Below, in pieces: positions 54,676 to 64,000 of a DNA stretch of 64,000 nucleotides (position 1 is its first letter; every line of letters starts with the position of its first letter). The notes beneath the pieces were generated by a model. The model did no database searches. It had not been told where the DNA came from and saw only the letters and a list, made by a program, of their open reading frames with translations. Source of the DNA: Verticillium longisporum (taxonomy: Eukaryota; Ascomycota; Sordariomycetes; Glomerellales; Plectosphaerellaceae); assembly GCA_019188255.1 (NCBI GenBank), contig JAETXT010000016.1, positions 248,001 through 312,000 of the forward strand, read 5' to 3'. The position numbers and the translations under genes are program-made.

Positions 54676-56429
54676 TTCAGCCTTCGGACTGCTCCCCTGA
54701 TTCTGTGTTGGAACGACTCATTTGCTAGGAAGTGTGCAGTATGGGCATTCATCAGTTCGCTCTCGGGATCAGACCCAAAGGCATCGTCTGCTCCCAGCTC
54801 ATCGGAAGTGGGATTGTCTGATTCCGAGCTCTCAGCAGGTTCCATTGCTGTTAAAAACTGACGGTATCCCTTCCGCTGATCCCCACGCGCTTCCTGCATG
54901 CGTTTCCACTGCTCTTTCGAACGTTGTTGCTCCTCGGGAGAGTGCTTCGTCGATCTGCAGTCTCGTTTAGAGCATATCCAGCATTTGCGAATTCTGGATG
55001 GCTGACGATCATTGGTTCTGCGTACCGACTGCTCTCTGCGATCTCCCCTTCCACTGGCTTGGCGATATCCGCTCCCATAACGTCTGTCGGTGTAGAAGTG
55101 CCCAGGCGTTCTGGTGTTCTCCTCCACCTTCAGTGTGCTCTTGAGCTGTGCGGATAGCGCATTGAAAGATCGCTCCGGCCTTGCTAGTGCAATCTTCAGC
55201 TCTGGGACGCCTTGAACCGCCCTCAGAGTGTTCACATAGAGATGAGTCTCTTCCTTGAACGCAGGGCCAAGTGCTCTCTGGCACCGCTGAAGCCTATCCA
55301 GAAGGATCTGGAGAACTTCCATTCGCGGCTTTCCTGCGTTATCAGCTTCTGCCGCTATAGAGTGGAACGTCATCGAGCTCCAGTCTGTATGATACTGTGC
55401 TCTGTTGATCTCCGAATCGAACTGTTGTTTGATCGCTAGGTACATTTGACGGAGTCCCATGCTCCGGTTCATGTGCTCTAGGAAGAAAGTTTGCGCGCGC
55501 CCTGAAAGTATACTCGGGAAGAGCGCGTGGAGCTGCGTATAGCGGATTTGCAGCAGTTCGCAAACGTCCGTGAAGATACGCATTTTATCGTCAAGGATAT
55601 CGTATGTCTCCCCAGAGTAATTGCTCTCCTTGTTCCAGAGCGATGCGAATTGCTTGATTACAGCTCCGTCGATCGGTGAATTCACCGATTCGTGTGGCGG
55701 CAGAGCATGGTACCAAGCTGGTGGGTTCTGGGTGACATTTGGGGGTGGGGTCTCATTTCTTCGCGATTGAGGCGTGATCTCTCGTTGGCTGGATTGCCTG
55801 CTCCGTTGATCAGACAACCCTGGAACCAGGGGCTGTCGGGGATCTGTCCTCCCCGTTCGTAGTTTTCGGATTTGGGATAGCTGGGCGTTCCCCGTGGGTT
55901 GCTGCTCGTCGTCCCACTGGTCTCGCTGTTCCTCTGCTCTTTGGAGCACTGAATCCCGGTCGGCAGTGATCGACTCCGTCGCGTCGGGCATCTCTTCCCA
56001 TGAAAGCATTGGGACTAGTCTCTTCGACGTCTTAGCGTTTGCTGCTCCTGGAAGAGGGATCCCGCGCTCTGCTAGATACACCTTCAGCGCTCGAGTGATC
56101 GTTGTATTGCAGGAGTCAAAGTCCTCTTCGGTCCAGCCCTGGAAGTCTTCGATAAACGCCTCCAGGAGGTGAACTCCCTTCATGGTCCCGTATGCGCTCA
56201 TTGCCTTAAGGATCCAGGCGCTCTTGAGATCTGCGGATGCCGAATCCAGTGATCCAGGGAACCGTGATTCTGCTCCATTAACGATGAAGTCAATATCGAG
56301 ACCCTTCCTGACCTTCTGCGTTAGGCGTGATATGCCGAGTTCTTCCAGAATGCCGTCGAACTCCTGTTGCATCTTTTCAGCGCTCTCTGGCTCTGTCACG
56401 GAGCTATTGCCGTGATCCGAGGAGCTCAT
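54672..56429 (-). CDS. Copia Gag protein, 585 aa
   Basis: The first in-frame ATG on the minus strand is at 56,429; the frame is open 81 nt upstream but without ATG. The protein has a helical N-terminal part (MQQEFDGILEELGISRLTQK), a capsid-like core (NYSGETYDILDDKMRIFTDV, LLQIRYTQLHALFPSILSGR, FFLEHMNRSMGLRQMYLAIK) and a C-terminal zinc-knuckle-like motif with flanking basic residues (RIRKCWICSKRDCRSTKH). Spacing is not the classical CCHC but fits fungal copia Gags. The product would form virus-like particles and bind the element RNA. The final codon overlaps the pol ATG. Confidence 0.9.
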   Translation of the reverse strand: MSSSDHGNSSVTEPESAEKMQQEFDGILEELGISRLTQKVRKGLDIDFIVNGAESRFPGSLDSASADLKSAWILKAMSAYGTMKGVHLLEAFIEDFQGWTEEDFDSCNTTITRALKVYLAERGIPLPGAANAKTSKRLVPMLSWEEMPDATESITADRDSVLQRAEEQRDQWDDEQQPTGNAQLSQIRKLRTGRTDPRQPLVPGLSDQRSRQSSQREITPQSRRNETPPPNVTQNPPAWYHALPPHESVNSPIDGAVIKQFASLWNKESNYSGETYDILDDKMRIFTDVCELLQIRYTQLHALFPSILSGRAQTFFLEHMNRSMGLRQMYLAIKQQFDSEINRAQYHTDWSSMTFHSIAAEADNAGKPRMEVLQILLDRLQRCQRALGPAFKEETHLYVNTLRAVQGVPELKIALARPERSFNALSAQLKSTLKVEENTRTPGHFYTDRRYGSGYRQASGRGDRREQSVRRTNDRQPSRIRKCWICSKRDCRSTKHSPEEQQRSKEQWKRMQEARGDQRKGYRQFLTAMEPAESSESDNPTSDELGADDAFGSDPESELMNAHTAHFLANESFQHRIRGAVRRLK

Positions 56430-56535
56430 TGTCGCTGATTTTGTTGAAGCTCTGCTACGGCTGATTGACTGTTCCGTAGAGCTTCGTTTGTCGGGTTTGG
56501 TGGCTAGCAATATAGCCTAGGTGGTGATCTTGGGC

Positions 56536-56653
56536 GTAGGAGTCCTGAGGTACTCGAAGCAGACGGTGCTCCTACAGATCACGTAACAGGGGATTTCCCT
56601 GCTACCAAGCTCTCACAAGAGTCCTGAAGTACTCAAAGCAAACGGTGCTCTTG
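56536..56653 (-). other. Two related hairpins in the element leader
   Basis: GTAGGAG (56,536-56,542) pairs with CTCCTAC (56,569-56,575), and CAAGAG (56,616-56,621) pairs with CTCTTG (56,648-56,653). Both enclose a 26-nt loop that is the same except at four G/A positions (start TCCTGA, end ACGGTG). The stems differ between copies but each stays complementary, so changes are compensatory. Inside each, GAGT and ACTC can form a further short helix. They lie about 110-240 nt upstream of the gag ATG in element orientation, where packaging or dimerisation signals reside. Confidence 0.6.
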
Positions 56654-56759
56654 CGATCACTTGTAAAGTGTAACCGATGAGCTCACGCACAGCGAATTTG
56701 CTATCCGTGGGATCGATCCTGACTTTTCCAGCTCTAGCTGTTCTGTGTTACGTTGAACG

Positions 56760-56772
56760 CAACACTGATCAG

Positions 56773-56777
<5 letters not shown>
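56760..56777. other. 18-bp perfect palindrome across the 5' LTR junction
   Basis: CAACACTGATCAGTGTTG straddles the boundary (LTR from 56,773). It occupies the place where a tRNA-complementary primer-binding site is expected directly after the 5' LTR. No tRNA 3'-end complement was recognised there by eye. Confidence 0.55.
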
Positions 56778-57701
<924 letters not shown>

Positions 57702-59037
57702 CTTGCATGCTAGGACGAGAAACTGGCAAGGTGATCGCTGGGTGGTGTTGCTGGTGGTGTTGCTCTTCAGAGCGACACTGCGTACCCGGTGCGATGTTGC
57801 CCAGACAAAGGCACTATACTATGTATAATATGGCACTGCTTCATTCAAATTCCCAAGTCTTGGACCCGAACTTGCATTTCGATCAGGTCCACTCTGCGGA
57901 TGGCCATGAGTCTTTTCAAAAAATACCTCACTCTTGGCCTCCCTGGTGCCTCCTGACGATGACAGTCGCGCCGTGGACACTGGAATTACCTATGCGGTAT
58001 TGTATTATTGGTATTTTGGTAGATCAACTGCATAAACCGTGGAACAAGCACTGCAGACACTACGTCAGGAGGTCGAATCAACCCATACAGCCCTACTCTC
58101 TTCGTATTCGCACATACGTCGTGACGCTACTGCAGTGTGTGTTGACCATACATCCAAATACAGACTTCCTGAAAGAGGTATGTGTACAGTACATTACTAC
58201 TAAATCAGTGCAGCATCATCAGTGACCGATCCTCCTTTCTACCAGTGCGGTATCAGAGACGGCTTCGTCCAGAGATTGACGGCCGGAGGCCCCGGTGAGC
58301 TTGGACGCCTGTAAGGCCGGTAGGTCTGGGCCTTCGTTTGACATGCCTGGGAGGTGTCTTCTAGTTCTGTCTTGCCTGTATCTGGCATCTCGTATCGATG
58401 ATGAATGGCCTTCACCTCGGCGTCAATACAGGCACGGCACTGCTTTTCTTGTGCGGAAGTCGCTTCGCCTGGGAGCTCCAGCCGTGAATCCGTTACTTTG
58501 GGGCTAGGTGCCCTTCTGGTGCTCATTATCTTGATGGGTTCACGGCTGATGGAGTCGCGGATTGGCAGGAGGCGTCGCAGTGGATGCAGGGCTCCCCTGA
58601 TGAGGCTCTTGACAGCATCGCAACATGGTCGAGAGCATATGAATCGGTCCAGGGTGTCCTCTGCGCCCAAATTCCTCTTTCTGAACGACCTACGCTTGCA
58701 GCACAGGAAGCACTCCGTCCCCGCAACCCGGTTAGTCTTCATGCTTCAGTTGCGTGTGTTGTGCTTGAGTTGTGCTCTGGTACACGATCGGCCATCGGAC
58801 CGTGCTGGGGGTATGCTACCTGGCGCGGGACGGCAAACGTTTTTGTAGTGGTGGGTGGGGAAATGACCCAAATCCGGCCCTGGCATTTCCCCATTGAAGG
58901 TCTCAGCAGGGACCCAGGACGCCGACCCATATCCAGGGCGACAATCTACATATATCTCTGGCCCTGCATCAGTTGGATTGCTACATGGCCACAAGCACTC
59001 CATCATTACATACGGTGCAACACTGGAGCATCTCAGA
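57702..59037. other. About 1.3 kb without a confident gene
   Basis: A minus-strand frame at 58,239-58,742 (from an internal ATG about 95 codons, charged and Pro-rich at the end) is possible but has no domain or splice support. The rest should be the divergent promoters of the chitinase and the patatin gene. Confidence 0.3.
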
Positions 59038-62000
59038 ATGAAGCCCCGCAGTCCTACAATGTGGCTGGGGCTCAGTGGCTGTGAGAAAAACTACGATCTC
59101 ATAGTCTCGAATCGGCTTCGTCTCGTCACAAGCCATCTGCCGCGACCAGACACGCAGCGGCCGAGCCTGGTTTTGCTGGTTGGCGGCAGAGCCAAGTCGA
59201 TTGCGCTTCATGCCATGTTCGGTGTGAGGATCGCGCAGCCCGCGACTGGGTTGCCAGGATCGAATGAGATCCACTTGCATCTAGCTCCACAGACCAGCTT
59301 TCATGAGAGGCCTGTATTGCTAGCCGAAGGCCATCTATACAATAGTCATGCCAGGGTAGTGCCCACAACCTGTCCACAGGACGCCAGAAGACAGGCCATC
59401 ATTTGGACGGCCCAGTCAGGTATGGAGCGTCGCGTTACTGGTGAGCTGTACTGTCGTCTCCTGGCCCCCTTTGCCGACGTTTTCTGCTTCTTCTGTGACG
59501 ACCTCGACGGCGGTCTGGAGGGCGTTGCTCGCCACCTGGCGACATGGCTGGACCATGCCCCCAAGCCCAGAGCCCTGCAAACGCGCACCCAAAGATCGTA
59601 GTCGTAAGCTCCACCGTCCTTCATGGTGTCCAAGGTGAAGCCAAGGCAAAGACAGACCTGTTGGCGATGTTGGAGAAGGAGACGGGAAGAGAGACATCGA
59701 ACTTGTCCACCTACATCAGTTTCGTTACTGTCCTGCCCCATACCAGTGTGTCTGCTACCGCCCGCTACAGGGCGTTGAAGGAGCGCATCATGAGAATCTC
59801 GGATGACGTGCGGCAGAGCAGGGTGGATGCACGACGTTTATTCTCGGCCTCGCATGACGCTGCATGGCTGGACGGTGCTTGCGCCCGCTTTGCAAGTGCT
59901 TCCGATTTATCTTTCGATCTTGTCCAAGAACCGATACGCCGCTGCCCAGTACCAGAAAGCCTTGAAAGCCATATTACGGAATTTGTCGGCCGTGGCACGC
60001 CGCAGACGGAGCTCGTTACTTTTGCGATGCCCGTCATCGGATCGAGCCTATTTCTAGACGCCTACCCGCCGGGCGCACATCGTACGTGGCTCCGTGGGAA
60101 TGAGGCCACGAAGTATTGCAGCTGATTCTGATGTAGTCTTTGATCCTGTCGACATCTTTGAGGGGCTCTACAGTGACATGCTCAACAGGGCGTTTTCCAA
60201 CGAGTCCATGCCTCTCGGTAGGGATGGCAGCACATGCATGCCGAGCGATGGGCTCATCCACCTCGTCAAAGCTCACTTCGTAGGATGCTTCAGCGAACTC
60301 GCTCGTCATCCCGGTTCAGCTTCGGACATCCACCTACGCTTGCTCCGGAGATTCAAGTCCCACTGGCTCCGGATTCATAGCACTCGCCTCTGCCTCTCCT
60401 GCCTGTCACACGTGCCTCAGTACGGCCTCTCCTGCGGACACGTCCATTGCGAGGCTTGCGTATGGGACTACGGCAGGCCATCTGATGACGACCCATGGGT
60501 CACGCTGTATGCTCAATGTCATCTCTGCGACACCCTGCTCCGTGAGGAGGCTGTCATCCGACGGCATCCACCAACAGCCGGCGTGGGAGTATTTTGCCTC
60601 GACGGTGGCGGGGTCCGAGGGATCGTGTCGCTAGAGATCTTGAAGCGCATCCACGAGGCTATCAAGCTTCCAATCCCGTTGACTCGGTTCATCAAAATCT
60701 TTTTCGGCATCAGTTCTGGTGAATGCTTCCGTCAGACGCGTCGGTACCTGACTAACACGTTCTAGGCGGCCTCATCACGGCTGAGATGTGTCTCAACGGG
60801 TCATCGATAGACCAGGCCATCCAGCGGTTCAGTACCTTGGCAAAACAGGTCTTTCATCGTCGCCGAGGCGTCAGGATTCCTTTCCTGCCCTCGCTCCTGA
60901 GGCGATGGATTGCCCATGGCCTCCGCTACTTTTTCCCTTCCCTCAACTTGCGCAGCTCATCGACATTCTGCTATGTCTTTTTGCGGATGGGCTCTATTCC
61001 CCCACGAACATAGAAGAGGCGCTTCGAGTGACATACCATACCAGGGGTTTGTTGGACGTGTCTCATTCGAGCGCCACTGGTACACACGTAGGCCTGCCTG
61101 TTGCCACGATTGACAAGAAGCCGCTTGAGAGGATCTTCACCAACTACAATGGCGTGGGCAAGAGACCTCGCAATCAAGGTAAACGCCCCCAGACGCGGAA
61201 ATCTCTCCGCTGACAGTTACCAGATTACGTAGTTCGACCGAAGGAAGGTCTCGGAAACGTGCCCTTGTGGGAAGTGTAAGTCGCGCGTCCCGGGGCATCA
61301 AATTGTGCTACGACTAACACAATCACCAGGGGACGAGCCGCGTCTGCTGCGCCTGGGTATGTCGGCAAGCCAACGTAGCTTCCTGAGCTTTTCCACCGAT
61401 CTGACTGCCATAGCTTCTTTCCCCCAAAGCATATCTACGATGTCGGCTCGTTTCAGGATGCAGGCCCCCTTGTTGATCCAACCCTCTCCGCCCTGTGCGA
61501 GGTGACTGCTCTGTTCCCTCTCCTGGAAGAGCCTGACTTTGTCGTCTCCATAGGCACAGGCGAGAGCCAGCCGGGTAACGCGGCGGCAACGGAGGATTTG
61601 CGCGGGGTGCTTGGTAACGGGGCCGTCCCACGACTCGGCAGACTTTTTGGGAGAAGATGGGGGACAAGAAAGTAAAACAAATGCTAGGGAAGAAATCACG
61701 CCACCATCGGTTGAACGTCTACTTTGATGGAGACGAGCCAATGTTGGACAATGCACCATGCATGGCAGAGATGGGGGAAAGGGCACGAAACGATCCATTG
61801 CTGACGGAGCCAATAGCCTACTTGCGTCGTTGTATGCTGGCGTCCCTGTTCTACTTTGAGCTTGATGCCCTGCCAGAACGTTGCGGTGGGCGACTTGTAG
61901 GCACTGGAACAATGCTTTGCACTATTCGGAAGAGCGAGCTGGGATTTCAAGATCTATTCCTCCAACTGTCTGCCAACTCAGTACAGATCGTGGTGGATGG

Positions 62001-62268
62001 AAGCCCGTTATGCGCCGTCAATGACTTGACGTGCTTTGATAGAGAAGGAAATTTTCGAAAGTCAATCAAGGTCGACAGCCATGGCAGGCTTGAGATAGCC
62101 CTGCGAGAAGGATCAGCAGAACCCTGCCACATCAGTCGATCACCATTCGCCATCGATCAGCTGGTGACTCTGCAGGGTCTGGAAGCAGTATTTGGGAGGA
62201 GGGCTTACCACAAACGGAAGAGCGCTTGTGCCGACACGAGCCCGAGGAAGCGGCGCGCGGTAGTGTGA
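59038..62268 (+). pseudogene. Patatin-like phospholipase with RING-like motif; three apparent frameshifts
   Basis: Exons 59,038-60,081, 60,137-60,718, 60,766-61,178, 61,224-61,275, 61,330-61,356 and 61,414-62,268; introns have good signals (for example CTGACTAAC before TTCTAG). After an N-terminal region of about 430 residues of no known fold comes a cysteine-rich RING-like cluster (CLSCLSHVPQYGLSCGHVHC, CVWDYG, CHLCDT), then the patatin domain: oxyanion loop FCLDGGGVRGI, serine motif GISSGG, catalytic Asp in SFQDAG and late motif VVSIGTGES. Such enzymes cleave acyl chains from phospholipids. Frame breaks near 59,562, 60,935 and 61,650 each need one extra base and each lies at a C5, T5 or G5 run. 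Either this is a young pseudogene or these are assembly indels. Start at 59,038 is the best guess. Confidence 0.75.
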
Positions 62269-62444
62269 GATGCGGTGCGGCGTGCTGTGTGAGACGTGGT
62301 ACGAGTTGAAGCTCCTATGTTGGAGACAGCTTTTCCGTCTACATCTAGTTTCTCATGTCAAAGCTCTCAGCTCACAGGTTGCAAAGTATGGAGGCTAGGT
62401 GGACTACAATGTATTTGGAACCTATGGACTATATTCCGCACTGG

Positions 62445-62996
62445 TCATGAGTCTCCGGGCTCGAAAAGAACTGCCCTAACCCGATCCCGAAAACTTGGCT
62501 TGCCTTCCAGCTTCTCTTGCAAGTTGCTCTTCACGTGTTTCGCAACGTGGTGTACTTTAGGCGGAGGTGGCGGCGGAGGCGGCGGAGGCGGCGGAGGCGG
62601 TGGTGGTGACGGAAGCGGTCTCGTCCGATCTTGAATGATCTGTTGAAAACTTGCTTCAATCTCTTTCATCCTCGCGTAAAGGTCATCATTTCCTCGTCCC
62701 CCGGCGCCGTTGGCGCGCCTTGGAGGTCGTTGATGATGCTCCACCCTCAAACGTAGTTTCTCGTTGTCCGTATTAAGAATTCTATTGGCCTCCAAAGTCC
62801 CATGAAGCTTCTGCCGTAGGAGCCGCAGTTCCTGCTGATAGTCCTCGCACTTGCAAGGCGGTCGCTCGTACTCGCCCACTGCATTATAAACGTCGAGGAT
62901 CATGTAGGATATTTCACACAGTTTCTTTCTCGTTTCGTCGTAATTGGCTTCGTCTGGCTGGTTGGACTGTAATGGATGGACGTTTCTTCCGACCAT
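62445..62996 (-). CDS. Coiled-coil protein with polyproline tract, 183 aa
   Basis: ATG at 62,996, single exon. Residues about 50-95 form a coiled coil (CEDYQQELRLLRQKLHGTLE, ANRILNTDNEKLRLRVEHHQ), followed by a basic Gly/Arg stretch and a second short helix (DDLYARMKEIEASFQQIIQD). Then comes an uninterrupted polyproline run of about 16 residues, encoded by a (GGC/GGA/GGT)n microsatellite on the plus strand, and a basic tail. Polyproline tracts bind profilin, SH3 or WW domains, so an actin- or scaffold-type role is conceivable, but no FH2 or WH2 domain is present. The tract length is likely to vary. Confidence 0.55.
   Translation of the reverse strand: MVGRNVHPLQSNQPDEANYDETRKKLCEISYMILDVYNAVGEYERPPCKCEDYQQELRLLRQKLHGTLEANRILNTDNEKLRLRVEHHQRPPRRANGAGGRGNDDLYARMKEIEASFQQIIQDRTRPLPSPPPPPPPPPPPPPPPPKVHHVAKHVKSNLQEKLEGKPSFRDRVRAVLFEPGDS
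62557..62610 (+). repeat. GGN trinucleotide microsatellite
   Basis: Consecutive GGC, GGA and GGT triplets; on the minus strand they encode the proline run of the overlapping gene. Confidence 0.8.
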
Positions 62997-63419
62997 GGCA
63001 TTCTCCTGGGTGATCTACATATGTCAGAGCCATCCACACTGCTTCATGTCGGTCGCACCTGAGCTTGGTTCCGATTCATTATGAGAGGGCTTGCCTGACG
63101 TGGACCCGGTAATGTGCCATGGCCGCCCTAATGTACTATTAGGTCCACACAAGCCAGGTGCAGCGCTGTCGCACTCTGGCCAGGGCCGAGTCTGGGGACT
63201 TGCGAGGCAGGCATCACAGGGTCCCTAACGTGTCCCTAAAAGGTGGAGTAACACTGGCCTTTATGCCCAGTTTGGGGTCGCTCACGGTAGATAAGAGCAT
63301 GCGTCAGTCGAAGGCCCGGTGTACTCGACAGCGATTGAAGCGATTGAAGCGATTAAGCGATTGAAGCACGTCGGCACCACGGCACGTATTCACCGTTACA
63401 TTGATAGTGTCTTCGCGCC
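62997..63419. other. Intergenic with 9-bp tandem repeat
   Basis: Between divergent genes. GCGATTGAA is repeated four times (one unit lacks a base) at about 63,331-63,366, within 90 bp of the next ATG. No coding sequence. Confidence 0.5.
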
Positions 63420-64000
63420 ATGAGGTTCCGAGCCATAATCCTTACAGCGGGCCTCATGCGCCGTGTTCTTGCCGTACACGAGACGAGAACCTTTGCCCTC
63501 CTGCAGTTTAATGGCAAAGAGATTGTCCGCGGGCGCATTGACCCTATTGTCTCCCCTGGGCGCGTGTCTGAACACGTACACGGCGTCATGGGCGGCCGTA
63601 ATTTTGCGCCCGATGCCACTGGCGATAGCATGGCTCTGTCGATGTGCACAAACGCAAAAGCTGCTGACGACAAAAGCGCCTACTGGTTTCCTTGGCTCTA
63701 CTTCCATGATCCTGTGACCGGCACATTTGAACCAGTCGACATTGCGTACGTCAATGTGTATTATTTGTAAGTTGCCATGCTTGTTTCCGCTCGGTTTCTC
63801 ACCCCGCCGTCCGAGGCCTGGATTGACGCATGGCGTGGCAGTTTCGAACCGACGGACGATAGAATCACTGCTTTCCCGCAGGGCCTGCAAATAGTGAGCG
63901 GCAACGCAGCGACTCGGGCGTCACCAGGCACGCATGGGAAGCGCAACTTAAACCCTGACGATGGGGAGATCCAGCCAGTGCAGTGGACCTGCCCCCGCTG
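63420..64000 (+). CDS. Secreted DUF1996-family protein, 3' partial
   Basis: Exon 1 is 63,420-63,766 and exon 2 starts at 63,842 (donor GTAAGT, acceptor GTGGCAG); the frame is open to the window end. ATG 63,420 gives a likely signal sequence (MRFRAIILTAGLMRRVLA). The rest shows the DUF1996 pattern: FALLQFNGKEIVRGRIDPIV, SPGRVSEHVHGVMGGRNF, KSAYWFPWLYFHDP, AYVNVYY, then FEPTDDRITAFPQGLQIVSG and QWTCPR at the end of the window. DUF1996 proteins are secreted and fungus-specific, sometimes with WSC domains at the C-terminus (not visible here); their substrate is unknown. Confidence 0.85.

Noticed and set aside
58239..58742. Minus-strand frame before the patatin gene
   Set aside because: Starts amid low-quality sequence, has no domain and no splice support; left as intergenic.

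Overview
The window looks like a transposon-rich, gene-sparse accessory region of a filamentous ascomycete, most probably a Sordariomycete. The reasons are short introns (about 45-105 bp) with GT/AG borders and often a CTRAC/CTAAY branch site, fungal-only families (GH128 glucanase, DUF1996, Pcl-type cyclin, patatin with a RING-like cysteine cluster, ferric reductase, divergent MADS-like proteins), and Ty1/copia plus Tad-like LINE elements. No species can be named. No rRNA, tRNA or CRISPR array was recognised. Exon borders were placed by eye from splice signals and frame; several multi-exon models close exactly in phase, which supports them. Where the first codon is GTG or TTG in a bacterial-style reading, I moved the start to the first in-frame ATG.

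Layout. 1-3.6 kb: 3' part of a copia retrotransposon with its downstream LTR. 3.7-6.7 kb: a decayed gene and a five-exon unknown gene on the minus strand. 7.2-12.5 kb: two paralogues of an unrecognised family, one with N-terminal membrane segments, the other interrupted by an in-frame TGA. 13-21.6 kb: small hypotheticals, a SET-like protein, a 5'-truncated LINE with a 12-bp target duplication, a four-helix membrane protein (SUR7/PalI type) and a coiled-coil acidic protein. 22.7-25.9 kb: a MADS-like protein and two helical unknowns. 26.03-31.59 kb: a full-length LINE with a 10-bp target duplication. 31.9-40.2 kb: a second MADS-like protein, a ferric reductase divergent from a coiled-coil protein, a secreted GH128 glucanase, a four-helix membrane protein, a secreted double-psi beta-barrel protein and a Pcl-type cyclin. 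40.6-49.7 kb: hypotheticals, an APH-family kinase and a secreted Ser/Thr-rich GPI-type protein.

49.9-57.7 kb: a GH18 chitinase split by a 6,455-bp copia element with near-identical LTRs and a 5-bp target duplication. The chitinase frame is otherwise open, so the disruption looks recent. The element carries gag and pol joined by an ATGA overlap, and two related hairpins in its leader. 59.0-62.3 kb: a patatin-like phospholipase with three one-base frameshifts, each at a homopolymer. 62.4-64 kb: a polyproline protein and the start of a secreted DUF1996 protein.

Working together: several host genes encode secreted or wall-facing products (GH18, GH128, beta-barrel, DUF1996, Ser/Thr-rich protein), with membrane and redox functions between them. 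There is no evidence of one coherent biosynthetic cluster. The best candidates for something undescribed are the paralogue pair at 7.2-12.5 kb and the structured leader of the 50.6-57.1 kb retrotransposon.
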